Source: Thermomicrobiales bacterium (GTDB lineage: Bacteria; Chloroflexota; Chloroflexia; Thermomicrobiales; UBA6265). From it: a DNA stretch of 64,000 nucleotides. The DNA lies in contig JAMLHR010000008.1 of NCBI GenBank assembly GCA_023957015.1, forward strand, positions 17,385 through 81,384. The letters run 5' to 3'. Below, piece by piece: positions 36,513 through 44,374 of the stretch; position 1 is the stretch's first letter, and every line of letters begins with the position of its first letter. The position numbers and the translations under genes are program-made. Below the pieces are notes generated by a model. It saw nothing but the letters and a program-made list of their open reading frames with translations, was not told where the DNA came from and did no database searches.

Positions 36513-36940
36513 GTTATAGTTCTCCTCTTTAGCAGACCTACTACTGAGGAAAATGCTACCACGGCGATGAATCAGTAATTGCCGCAAGTGGCACAAAGAA
36601 CGGGTATGGAGGGCCTTACATTGCCCTATATGGAACGATAGGGGCACTACTGGACTCTGGATATGGGTGCACCGCTCACTCACTCGACAAACATCCCTCC
36701 CACATTCACCAGGTTCATAACGTCAATCGCAAATGTGGTAACGTTCTCTAGCAAGTTGTTCAAGTCACACAAGTACGTTAAGTGCTTCTACAATACTCAT
36801 GTCTGATAATAGTTATGTCATAGTGCATTTTTACCTTATTTATCATTGACGCGTATTGAAACGTGCTCTATGCTCATTCCATGATGAATCGAGGCACCAA
36901 ATCGGTGTCTATACATCAGTCAGGACATAGGAGATGAGTC
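36513..36940. other. Non-coding divergent region in the element
   Basis: This region lies between a minus-strand secreted protein gene and a plus-strand small gene. Apart from the promoter at 36846-36874 I see no gene; open frames are short and lack ribosome-binding sites. Confidence 0.5.
36846..36874 (+). promoter_or_regulatory. Promoter of the 99-residue gene
   Basis: TTGACG (36846-36851) and TATGCT (36869-36874) are separated by 17 bases. The start codon lies 67 bases downstream. Confidence 0.65.
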
Positions 36941-37240
36941 ATGTACGAGATCAGGACGTTTGTTGTCGATACCTATGATTTTGACCCTCTTCTAGATGCA
37001 GAGGGATTGGCGGATGCTATCGATAGTTCCAGCGAAGCAATGCTTGATTCATTCTCCTATATCGTTCTTGGTAGTGGATTTGAGACACTAAATGCGCTTT
37101 GGCGACACGTTGATGAATGGCTACCGCGCCTCAGCCACCTGAAGGGACTGTATTACGACTACGAGACAGACAACTCGTGGTATCCATGCGAACAGGTAGG
37201 CAGAAAGGCATTGCGCATGGTGAAGATTGCGGAGGTGTAG
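36941..37240 (+). CDS. Small acidic protein of unknown function (element cargo)
   Basis: The 99-residue protein is not recognised. It is acidic, with DTYDFDPLLDAEGLADAI near the start, an aromatic-rich WRHVDEWLPRLSHLKGLYYDYE in the second half and a basic C-terminus. GGAGATGAG precedes the ATG and a good promoter lies upstream, so the gene is probably real. It converges on another small gene across a shared terminator. Confidence 0.65.
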   Translation: MYEIRTFVVDTYDFDPLLDAEGLADAIDSSSEAMLDSFSYIVLGSGFETLNALWRHVDEWLPRLSHLKGLYYDYETDNSWYPCEQVGRKALRMVKIAEV

Positions 37241-37246
37241 TTGACG

Positions 37247-37275
37247 TGAGGGGGTACACGCTTTCTACCCCCTCA
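37247..37275. terminator. Bidirectional terminator between two element genes
   Basis: TGAGGGGGTA and TACCCCCTCA form a perfect 10-bp stem around a nine-base loop. The right arm overlaps the stop codon region of the minus-strand gene. Confidence 0.75.
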
Positions 37276-37648
37276 GCTCATCAAGAATGATCTCAAACGT
37301 GCCCTCTCCCTCAATCTCTAACAGACTATCCGTCAATGTGGTGAGTTGATATTCATCCTTTACCACCCATACGCCATTTCTGATGTAATCCTCGTTATAG
37401 TTTTCTACTTCTAGAAGAACTTGGCTGATGAACTGTTTGGGGTCTCCAATCGAGTAATCATTAAACACCACACTGCTGATGTACTCAGCCCGTAAGATCA
37501 GTGGCAACCTCATGTGCGAAAAGAGTGGGATGACCTTTCCGTTCTTGGATTCTCGATGAAACCACGCCTCATTGGTGAAGCGATGACGGCAGTCAGCCAA
37601 GTTCGCGAACTCACCAACAACACCGATAAGAACCTTTGTAGTAGCCAT
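37265..37648 (-). CDS. Small soluble protein of unknown function (element cargo)
   Basis: The 127-residue protein begins MATTKVLIGVVGEFANLADC at ATG 37648 with GGAGGTG upstream. It has alternating hydrophobic strands (VIPLFSHMRLPLIL, EYISSVVFNDYS) and an acidic C-terminus, with no recognisable motif. It is convergent with the 99-residue gene and shares its terminator. Upstream in-frame codons extend it to 37699 but lack support. Confidence 0.65.
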   Translation of the reverse strand: MATTKVLIGVVGEFANLADCRHRFTNEAWFHRESKNGKVIPLFSHMRLPLILRAEYISSVVFNDYSIGDPKQFISQVLLEVENYNEDYIRNGVWVVKDEYQLTTLTDSLLEIEGEGTFEIILDELRG

Positions 37649-38375
37649 TGACACCTCCAAACAGGCAGAAACCGCACACTGCTTTGTGTTGGGAATCACT
37701 CACCCAAAAGCATGGACCACTACTCCACCATACCTCTGAACTCCACAACTCCTACAAAGATCAGCAGGAGAGCACAAGAACGGTATGGGCGGAGTACGTA
37801 TTTAGCTCTTACGGCATCCTCTCATGCTGCCACGGTTATGGGAGATGTTTTGTAAACAGCAGGTTGCGCATTCCTTCACGATAAAGCCATTGATGACTCG
37901 TACTGAGTTAGCGAACCACGATGTACGATCAAACGGTAACCATCATTACTCGCAGACCATCAGGATGAACCACAGGAACACCCGTAGAACGGCTCAGGAT
38001 AGCCTGTATCGAGCGATAGTTACGCGAGTGAACAGTGTAAGCGGCAAAGTTTTCGATGACACAATTTGTTAACATGAATGACACCAAATAGACACATTAT
38101 CACCATGCTTCTGTTCTTCATTGTGGTACAATTCAAGATGAACCAGCATATGATTGGTATTTTGTTGTGCATCATTTATAGATGATGCACTGATGCCTCT
38201 TCCATACCTTCTGTGTGGGCAAACCATAGCTGGAACACCTATTCATCTACAAACCAACAAGGAGGCATGTTGTGATACGTGATCACCCGTGACAGAGCGT
38301 AGGGTGCTATTGATGTAGCATCGCTAGATACCAAATGAATATGTTTTTAGGAAGATTATCAGGACATACAGTATT
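37649..38375. other. Non-coding region upstream of the Rep-like gene, with a strong palindrome
   Basis: No convincing gene in about 730 A+T-rich bases. GTGCATCAT and ATGATGCAC (38167-38175 and 38182-38190) form a perfect 9-bp hairpin with a six-base loop. A 12-codon ORF starting ATG at 38341 ends at the start of the Rep-like gene. Position and composition fit an origin or regulatory region of the element. Confidence 0.45.
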
Positions 38376-39383
38376 TTGATTAGCACTATACCGCAAAATG
38401 AGAAGTTATTTATTACCGCACAAGAACTGATGGAACAACCAAAACCAAAGTGGCTTGTGAAAGGACTGATTCACGAGGGTACGTTGGCATTCTTGAGCGG
38501 ATATCCATCTACAGGGAAGAGCTTCATAGCACTTGAACTCGCGGCATGTATATGTGAAGGTAAACCGTTCTTTGGCCAAGAGGTTACGCAAGGTGAGGTG
38601 CTATACGTTGCCTTTGAGCGTGGCGATTTCACAGGTCAGCGCCTAGAAGGTTTGACAAAGGAAAAGGGATACACGCTGACTGGTTTTTACGCGAACGACC
38701 CATACACGGTACTGACGCTAGATTTGGGTGAAGGCGAAACGCAGCTTTGTGAGTTTCTGGACAATCAAGGTATCAAACCAAAGCTGATTATCTATGACAC
38801 GCTACGAGCGAGTTTTGAAGGAGATGAGAACTCATCATCTTTGGCGCAGAAAGTAATGACTACCATGCGCAAGGTCAATAAAAGATACGATTCCACCGCG
38901 TTGGTGGTACATCATCTGAACCAATTCGGTAGACTTCGAGGTTCTACTGCGTTTATCGGTGATGCTGACACCGAACTCGTAGTAACAGAAGGCACAGGCG
39001 CAAATATTGACAAGGTGTACCTGAAATCACGAAAGCAGAATAACGCCCGAAAGTTTGAGAAGTACACGTTGACAAAGCAGAAGGTGGAACTAGAAGGCGA
39101 TGAAACAACGATAGTGTTCAATCTGGAAGCACGTTTGGAGGAAGACACGTCACCAGAAGAAGACTCACTACAAACCGATAGGCAGAGGTTGATTTGTGAG
39201 ATTGTCAACAACCAGCAGGGAGTTATGTCCCTGCGAGGAGTATCTGATGCGATGAAGGAGGAAACAGGGACGGAGCCAAACCGCGAAACCCTCAAGAAAG
39301 AGCTTAGGTTGCTGAATGCCTCTGGTGAACTTAACTATGCAGTAGAAGGCAATATTCACAAGATTTGGGCTGTCGCGGCCTAG
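38376..39383 (+). CDS. RepA-like AAA ATPase (DnaB/RecA-fold helicase family)
   Basis: The 335-residue protein has a RecA-like ATPase domain: Walker A LSGYPSTGKSFIALELA near residue 38-54, VLYVAFERGDFTGQRL, Walker B PKLIIYDTLRASFEGDENSSS near 128-148, and VVHHLNQFGRLRGSTAF, the conserved segment of AAA_25/RepA helicases. A C-terminal winged-helix-like tail (VSDAMKEETGTEPNRETLKKELRLLNA) may bind DNA. Such proteins replicate small plasmids or integrative elements. The start is a TTG, with AGGA 12 bases upstream, so it is uncertain. It is the longest gene of the element. Confidence 0.82.
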   Translation: MISTIPQNEKLFITAQELMEQPKPKWLVKGLIHEGTLAFLSGYPSTGKSFIALELAACICEGKPFFGQEVTQGEVLYVAFERGDFTGQRLEGLTKEKGYTLTGFYANDPYTVLTLDLGEGETQLCEFLDNQGIKPKLIIYDTLRASFEGDENSSSLAQKVMTTMRKVNKRYDSTALVVHHLNQFGRLRGSTAFIGDADTELVVTEGTGANIDKVYLKSRKQNNARKFEKYTLTKQKVELEGDETTIVFNLEARLEEDTSPEEDSLQTDRQRLICEIVNNQQGVMSLRGVSDAMKEETGTEPNRETLKKELRLLNASGELNYAVEGNIHKIWAVAA

Positions 39384-39465
39384 TGGAACAGTGGGACAGT
39401 GGAACAGGGACACCCTATAGTAACTGTTCCACTCACGTACGCACTAGCGTGCGTTGTGCGTATGT
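39382..39465. repeat. Nested inverted repeats after the Rep-like gene
   Basis: AGTGGAACAGT (39382-39392), repeated as AGTGGAACAG at 39398-39407, faces its exact complement ACTGTTCCACT at 39423-39433. A second pair, ACGTACGCAC (39435-39444) and GTGCGTATGT (39456-39465), follows at once. This could be a terminator, Rep-binding iterons or an origin. Confidence 0.55.
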
Positions 39466-39552
39466 GGGTGGGGACTGACAGAATCTCTTGAGTTGCTGAC
39501 TGTTGCAGTATGGGTGGCAGGTGCTCTATGGAGCATTTGCCACTCATGCTGT

Positions 39553-39738
39553 TTACAGGCAGTTGAGAGCGTAGCGAACTACTGACTCCACAGAGAACAC
39601 TCTACCGACGGTATGGTGAACGGGTACACCTTTCTTAGGGGTGCGTTCTCCAGCATATGGCGGTGTACCATTTATCCACCGCAAGTGGTTTTGCATCGTG
39701 TCATGACATGAGGTGTTCAACAGAGTTCCAGGGAGCAA
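39553..39738 (-). CDS. Possible excisionase-like small DNA-binding protein
   Basis: The 61-residue reading from a TTG at 39738 gives LLNTSCHDTMQNHLRWINGTPP followed by GVPVHHTVGRVFSVESVVRYA. This pattern is compatible with the helix-turn-helix and wing of MerR/Xis-type excisionases (helix, RWI turn, then VGR and a final helix). It lies between the Rep-like and integrase genes, a normal place for xis. There is no strong ribosome-binding site and the family match is only by eye. Confidence 0.35.
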   Translation of the reverse strand: MLPGTLLNTSCHDTMQNHLRWINGTPPYAGERTPKKGVPVHHTVGRVFSVESVVRYALNCL

Positions 39739-40487
39739 GATTTCTCTACGGTATTGTCGTATGCAACAACATTACTAAATGTTGATGTTCTGCTATTTGT
39801 GCAGTACATATGTATGAACATATCGATAAAGGTTTACTTTCGCGCAGCATACATGCTGATGACGCAACACAAAGCGGTGTACCAAAACTCAGAGAATGCT
39901 GATTCAACATCATGCATTATCGGTGATACGCAGACCTCCGACGATGTGGGGGTGCCCCTCAATTTCGCTCCATTTTGCAACGAAAAAGGACACCCGCAGG
40001 TGTCCAAACGATTCGAGGGCGATTTTTCAACTGCGTTTGACAATACTTACCATAATATTGACTTCCTATAAGAGCAATCATGTGCAGATTGTCTGATCGT
40101 CAAAGAACCGCAATCTATATATGACTATAGATGAGTCAACGATTGCGCCCGTCTCAGGTTGGCAACGGATGAAGTCAATCCAACACGGCTGCCCTGATTG
40201 CCAGGCGCGAGCGCGTCCTTGCTACAGACCGTATCAAGTTGTGACGACTTGCCCCCTGAGCATCACGTCATGAAAGGGGTGTTTTTGGTGGTACATCTGC
40301 GAAACGAGAAGGAGGTGCATCTCTTTCTGAACAATTCCAACCAACCATACTGATAAGCAAATGAATCTCAATAGCCAAAGGTCTCACGCAGCTATATGTG
40401 TTTGACCTTTTCACCCCAACTGCGGGCAACGACAAGATGGCTGAGGAGACAATGGGATTCCACTGACTCCAAAGGTCTTCTGAGTTT
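39739..40487. other. Mostly non-coding stretch downstream of the integrase gene
   Basis: No well-supported gene. An ATG-TGA frame at 40121-40273 (50 codons) has four cysteines (HGCPDCQARARPC...TC) but no ribosome-binding site. A plus-strand frame at 39754-40071 has unconvincing composition. CCCC...GGGG followed by TGTTTTT near 40251-40287 may be a terminator. Confidence 0.4.
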
Positions 40488-41414
40488 CTAGTGCTTTCTG
40501 CGGTCTAGGTTGGTGAGCGGCGATGCCATGGCATGTACCCTCGACAAGTCATCTGTAACCATCTCAATGTACTTGTTAGTCATTTCCAGTGTTGTATGTC
40601 CCAAGATGCGTTGCAGTGTCAGCGGATCACCTCCATTACGAAGATAAAACACTGCGAAGGTGTGCCTGAACCTATGGGTATAAGCATCATCTACACCAGA
40701 ACGATCCGCCGCACGCTTTATCATGGTCAGAACTCCACTCACACCCATCTTCTTCTTGCGTTTACTGAGAAATAACGGCTCACTATTAGCAAGCGCATTT
40801 GGCCTCACTCGGTTCAGGTAACGCGTAATAGCTAAAACGGCCTTTGGTGACAGCGGGTTGACGCGATCCTTCTGTCCCTTGCCTTGGCGAACGATCACCA
40901 GACTGGCATCGTGATGGATAATCACGTCACCAACTGTCAGGTTGCATACCTCTGAGGCGCGTAATCCCGTATCAAGAAGTAGGTACAGAATCGCAGTATC
41001 GCGAAGGCTGTTCTGTCTGCCCTTTACGGCATTAAACAAACCATTCAGATCATCGTCACTGTATGGCTGCTTCCTAACTACAGGGAGCTTTGGCTTCTTG
41101 ACTTTAGATGCAATGTCATCGTCAATTAGCCCTTCTGCATGCAACCAGTGGAAGAACACCCATATCGAGTTGCAGTAGGTGCGGACACTGGTTCCTGAGA
41201 TTGGTACACCTTTTTCTGGTTGCTCTTGTTCGCGCAACCACACGATGAATCCCCGCAAAGTGTCGCGTGTCCAATCATTCGGGAACTGCGATAGGCCCTG
41301 CGCCTCGAGAAATAGCCTGAACTTCCTCAGCGCTGTTGTGTGCCATGCAATAGTTGCTGCTGTTACCCCCATCGCCGAACGATCCAGTAGAAAGCTCTGA
41401 ACAAAGGCATCCAT
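40488..41414 (-). CDS. int: Tyrosine recombinase (XerD-like integrase)
   Basis: The 308-residue integrase has an N-terminal SAM-like core-binding domain (about 1-95) and a catalytic domain with all key residues visible: Arg in LLLDTGLRASEVCNL near 158, Lys in KGQKDRVNPLSPKA, HRFRHTFA (HxxR) near 254, and LGHTTLEMTNKYIEM with the final His and the nucleophile Tyr. It should catalyse insertion and excision of the element at the smpB repeat. ATG 41414 has GGGGGGGAG upstream. The right repeat supplies a copy of the smpB promoter pointing at it, via a 41-codon leader ORF. Confidence 0.93.
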   Translation of the reverse strand: MDAFVQSFLLDRSAMGVTAATIAWHTTALRKFRLFLEAQGLSQFPNDWTRDTLRGFIVWLREQEQPEKGVPISGTSVRTYCNSIWVFFHWLHAEGLIDDDIASKVKKPKLPVVRKQPYSDDDLNGLFNAVKGRQNSLRDTAILYLLLDTGLRASEVCNLTVGDVIIHHDASLVIVRQGKGQKDRVNPLSPKAVLAITRYLNRVRPNALANSEPLFLSKRKKKMGVSGVLTMIKRAADRSGVDDAYTHRFRHTFAVFYLRNGGDPLTLQRILGHTTLEMTNKYIEMVTDDLSRVHAMASPLTNLDRRKH

Positions 41415-41436
41415 GATCTCCCCCCCTTTTGTCTGT

Positions 41437-41562
41437 CTAAATAGGTGCTCGAGACAGGCGCGCAATACTGTTACGATTTCGCGAACTAGTGGAAAAACCG
41501 CGCAACAATAGGGGGTTCAGCAAGGGGATCGACTCAGAAAGACATTGCTGCTTCTTTGCCAT
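41437..41562 (-). CDS. Hybrid 41-residue leader ORF: duplicated smpB start fused to element sequence
   Basis: The right repeat recreates the smpB start (MAKKQ), after which the frame continues into the element as QCLSESIPLLNPLLLRGF and ends at TAG 41437, 22 bases before the integrase ATG. The duplicated smpB -10 lies seven bases upstream of its ATG, so this would be a leaderless ORF at the 5' end of the integrase transcript. Whether it is translated is inference. Confidence 0.45.
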   Translation of the reverse strand: MAKKQQCLSESIPLLNPLLLRGFSTSSRNRNSIARLSRAPI

Positions 41563-41625
41563 ACGCGCAATAATACAACGTCCTGAATTCCCCTCAATGC
41601 CATCCGACAAATCACAGGTTTTTCC
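41548..41625. repeat. Right attachment-site repeat (attR)
   Basis: A 78-base direct repeat of 35660-35736 with one extra C in a C run. It includes a full second smpB promoter (minus-strand TTGAGG at 41597-41592, TATTAT at 41575-41570, 16-base spacer) and start codon, now directed into the element. Confidence 0.93.
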
Positions 41626-41712
41626 CGCCGGTAGTGAGCGAAACGCTTTCTATACTTGTGGAGGATGCCCGCGACTGTGCCGGTATCCCACAGGGAAACA
41701 AAGGTTTGATCG

Positions 41713-42963
41713 ATGGATCAGGTAGTTGCGCTCGTCGGGCTCGTGGCGATCTTCGGACTGGCGTTTTGGCGCAACCTGAATATGGGCGCGGTGGCGCTCG
41801 CGTTCTCCTATCTGTTCGGTGTCTTCTATTTCGACCTGGATGCGAAAGCGATCTCCGCAGGATTCCCCGGCAATCTCGTCATCACGCTTCTGGGTGTCAC
41901 CTATATCTTCGGTATCGGTCGCGTTAACGGCACGGTGGACCAGATCGTCCGCACGATGGTGCGAGGGGTTCATGGTCGGGTTGTACTGATTCCGTGGGTG
42001 TTCTTTCTGCTGGCAGCGGGTATCTCCGCCAGTGGTGCTCTCACCATCGCCACCTACGGTATCCTGGTGCCGATCGGAATGGCATTGGCCCAGAAACATC
42101 GCATCAATCCCGTGCTGATGGGTCTCTCAATTATTAATGGAGCCAACGCCGGCGGTTTCTCTCCTGTCGCTGTCTACTACACCATCATCCAGGGCACACT
42201 CAATCAGTGGGAGTTGGACGCGGCCCCGATTCCGGTCTTCATCTGGACCTTTGTCGGTAGCCTCGTCGTCAATATCATCGCGTTTCTCATCTTCGGCGGC
42301 ATGAAGCTGATCCGCACCTCGAAGGAGCGGAACGTCACACCGATCGAGGCCGATCTGGTGGCTGAGCCAAAATGGACACGCGTGCAGTACGCAACAGTCG
42401 CCATATTCCTCTCCATCGTGATTGGTGCGCTGATCTTCGATCTGGATGTGGGCTTCCTGGCCATGATCGGTGCTGTGTTTATCGCTGCGTTCACGCCTGA
42501 AGACGCCAAGGCGGGTCTTCAGCAGATCGGATGGGGTGTTGTCCTCCTGATCGGCGGTATCGTCACGTATGTCAATATGCTCGATTCCACCGGTACAATC
42601 ACCGATCTGGCACACCAGGTAGCCGGAGTCGGGACGCCGATGCTGGCGGCACTCCTCCTGCTCTATATCGCAGCAATCGTTTCGGCTTTCGCATCAACGA
42701 ACGCGATGTTCGTGATTCTGGTACCACTGGCGGTGCCGTTGCTACAGAGTGGCGATGTCGCCGTGCTAGGATTCACGATCGCGTTGGCGCTCTCGGCCGT
42801 TGTGGTCGATACCAGTCCGTTCAGCACCGCAGGTGCGCTGGTGGTCGCCAATACGGACGAGCATCGCTCCGATCGCGTGTTCCGTGGTCTACTATGGTGG
42901 GCAGCCGCCATGATGGTGCTCGCGCCGCCCGCGACCTGGGCAGCGTTTGTAATCTGGATGTAA
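41713..42963 (+). CDS. SLC13/ArsB-type membrane transporter (dicarboxylate carrier-like)
   Basis: The 416-residue protein has about twelve membrane segments in two halves. Helical-hairpin-like motifs such as GISASGALTIATYGILVPIGMA near 92-113 and SAFASTNAMFVILVPLAVPLL near 324-344 occur at matching places of the repeats, as in the ion transporter superfamily (MatC/SLC13, ArsB, CitM). NGANAGGFSPVAVYYTII is a typical substrate-region loop. The likely cargo is an organic acid or inorganic anion; specificity is unknown. It is the first chromosomal gene right of the element. Confidence 0.82.
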   Translation: MDQVVALVGLVAIFGLAFWRNLNMGAVALAFSYLFGVFYFDLDAKAISAGFPGNLVITLLGVTYIFGIGRVNGTVDQIVRTMVRGVHGRVVLIPWVFFLLAAGISASGALTIATYGILVPIGMALAQKHRINPVLMGLSIINGANAGGFSPVAVYYTIIQGTLNQWELDAAPIPVFIWTFVGSLVVNIIAFLIFGGMKLIRTSKERNVTPIEADLVAEPKWTRVQYATVAIFLSIVIGALIFDLDVGFLAMIGAVFIAAFTPEDAKAGLQQIGWGVVLLIGGIVTYVNMLDSTGTITDLAHQVAGVGTPMLAALLLLYIAAIVSAFASTNAMFVILVPLAVPLLQSGDVAVLGFTIALALSAVVVDTSPFSTAGALVVANTDEHRSDRVFRGLLWWAAAMMVLAPPATWAAFVIWM

Positions 42964-42975
42964 CCAGGCAGATTG

Positions 42976-43737
42976 ATGCCAACGTACGACCCCTATGCCG
43001 AGATCGTGGAACTCTACGATCTGGAGCACAACGATTACTTCGACGATATCGAGCTGTTGGTTGCCCTCGCCGAACTCGGCGAGGGACCAATTCTCGAGTT
43101 GGGTTGTGGCACTGGCCGCGTGATCCAACCGCTGGCCGAAGCTGGACACACCGTTATCGGTATTGACGCTTCGGAACCGATGCTGGCAGCGGCGCGAGCG
43201 CGACTCACCGGGCTCCCGGCAACGTTCGTTCCTGGAGATATGGCAGACATGCAGGCTGTATCGGGCGGTCCGTTCGGTATGATCATCGCCTCGCTCAATA
43301 GCCTCATGCACCTGACCACACCGATAAGCCAACTCGCAGCGATTACCAGCGCGTACGCGTCGCTGGGAGATGGAGGTCGATTGGTTATCGATACGCTCAA
43401 TCCCAGTCTGTCGCAACTCAACCATCTGATGAACACGACCCATCTCGAAGGTAGCTGGACGCGAGATGATGAGACAACTATCGATAAATGGGGCTATCGT
43501 CGCGCGGGGGAGGATCCACAGATTATCGATACCCTGCTCTGGTACGATTCGGTTCAGAGCGATGGTGCTGTGCATCGGGTTCGCACGCGATTCGATCTGC
43601 GCTATGTGCATCAGAGCGAGCTGGCACTCATGTTGCGAATCGCTGGCTTTGATCGCATCGACTGGTATGGCAGCTATGAGCTCGATCCCTGGTATGCGGA
43701 CGCGGACCGAATCATCGCCGTTGCACACAAGGATTAG
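42976..43737 (+). CDS. Class I SAM-dependent methyltransferase
   Basis: The 253-residue protein has SAM motif I ILELGCGTGRVIQPLAE near residue 41, the acidic strand VIGIDASEPML near 62, VPGDMADM near 87 and MIIASLNSLMHL for motif IV. The C-terminal half is beta-rich with VHQSELALMLRIAGFDRIDWYG, the end typical of this fold. The substrate is unknown. The ATG at 42976 follows a TTG codon and an AGG; it begins 12 bases past the transporter stop and continues into two small membrane protein genes. Confidence 0.87.
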   Translation: MPTYDPYAEIVELYDLEHNDYFDDIELLVALAELGEGPILELGCGTGRVIQPLAEAGHTVIGIDASEPMLAAARARLTGLPATFVPGDMADMQAVSGGPFGMIIASLNSLMHLTTPISQLAAITSAYASLGDGGRLVIDTLNPSLSQLNHLMNTTHLEGSWTRDDETTIDKWGYRRAGEDPQIIDTLLWYDSVQSDGAVHRVRTRFDLRYVHQSELALMLRIAGFDRIDWYGSYELDPWYADADRIIAVAHKD

Positions 43738-43739
43738 GC

Positions 43740-43952
43740 ATGTCGTTCTTCACCACTCGCATCTCGATGCGGCATCTACATATCCTCAGCCTGGTCATCA
43801 TCATGGTGGCGGTTCTCTGGATCGTCTACGGCCTGTTTCTGGCACCAGATCCTATCTGGGTGATTCCTGGTCTCTTCCTGCTCCTGACAGGCGTGATCAA
43901 AGTCGTTGGTCTGCGTATCTGGGAGCGGATGGATGCCGCTGAGAAGCGGTAG
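43740..43952 (+). CDS. Small membrane protein, 70 residues
   Basis: Two membrane segments (about 14-33, LSLVIIMVAVLWIVYGLF, and 39-57, WVIPGLFLLLTGVIKVVGL) and a charged C-terminal tail WERMDAAEKR. No known family. It starts two bases after the methyltransferase stop, so it depends on translational coupling. Confidence 0.65.
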   Translation: MSFFTTRISMRHLHILSLVIIMVAVLWIVYGLFLAPDPIWVIPGLFLLLTGVIKVVGLRIWERMDAAEKR

Positions 43953-43961
43953 ACTAGGACT

Positions 43962-44228
43962 ATGAGTCAACGACCTGATCACACCAAACAGCAGCGCCCC
44001 TATCGTCGCCAGGTACTGGCGGGCGACGCCGTTCGTCCGATGCCAGATCCGTGGGATCGCGCCGCTGGTAGGCTGCCCATGACAGCGTTGCAGCGCAACT
44101 TCCTGATCATCACACTGGTGTTCCTGGCAATCAGCGGGTTACTGATCGTGCTTGACCTGGTGCTGCTCGCCACCGTGCCGTTGTTCCTGCTGGCGTTGTT
44201 ATTGATAGCGGGCCGGTTCGTTTTTTAG
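43962..44228 (+). CDS. Small membrane protein, 88 residues
   Basis: A basic, polar N-terminus (about 1-42) with PYRRQVLAGDAVRPMPDPW is followed by two tightly spaced membrane segments (FLIITLVFLAISGLLIVLDLV and LLATVPLFLLALLLIAG, about 47-86). It is unrecognised. AGGA precedes the ATG. It is the last gene of the short plus-strand run that begins with the transporter. Confidence 0.65.
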   Translation: MSQRPDHTKQQRPYRRQVLAGDAVRPMPDPWDRAAGRLPMTALQRNFLIITLVFLAISGLLIVLDLVLLATVPLFLLALLLIAGRFVF

Positions 44229-44374
44229 GGCGACGGGATGCCCTGATAGGTAGCGCCGATGCCGAAGTGCTCGGCGAAATATCTTCCAGGCACATCTTCG
44301 CCGGCCATTTCAGGCCAGCGCTACCAATTCCAACCGATCTGCCCAGATCTACAAGACCGACACGGCGCAACACC
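44229..44374 (-). other. Intergenic region with a protein-like 27-codon remnant
   Basis: On the minus strand, ATG 44308 to TAA 44225 reads MAGEDVPGRYFAEHFGIGAT and a short tail YQGIPSP, protein-like in composition but with no ribosome-binding site and a stop just upstream. It may be the tail of a decayed gene. GGTAGCGC and GCGCTACC at 44250-44257 and 44319-44326 form a distant inverted repeat around it. Confidence 0.3.

Larger units (their letters stand above)
35737..41547. mobile_element. Integrated element of about 5.8 kb at smpB
   Basis: The segment between two 77/78-bp direct repeats is clearly richer in A and T than the flanks. It carries a tyrosine recombinase at its right end, a RepA-like ATPase, a possible excisionase and unknown small genes, with long non-coding stretches. 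This is the layout of a small integrative plasmid or satellite. No conjugation, capsid or toxin gene is seen. AAGGGGAATCGA just inside the left repeat (35739-35750) and AAGGGGATCGA near the right repeat (41522-41532) may be recombinase arm sites. The 35737-36017 stretch holds no gene I can support. Confidence 0.87.

Noticed and set aside
39754..40071. 105-codon plus-strand frame in the element
   Set aside because: No ribosome-binding site and unconvincing composition; probably chance in A+T-rich DNA.
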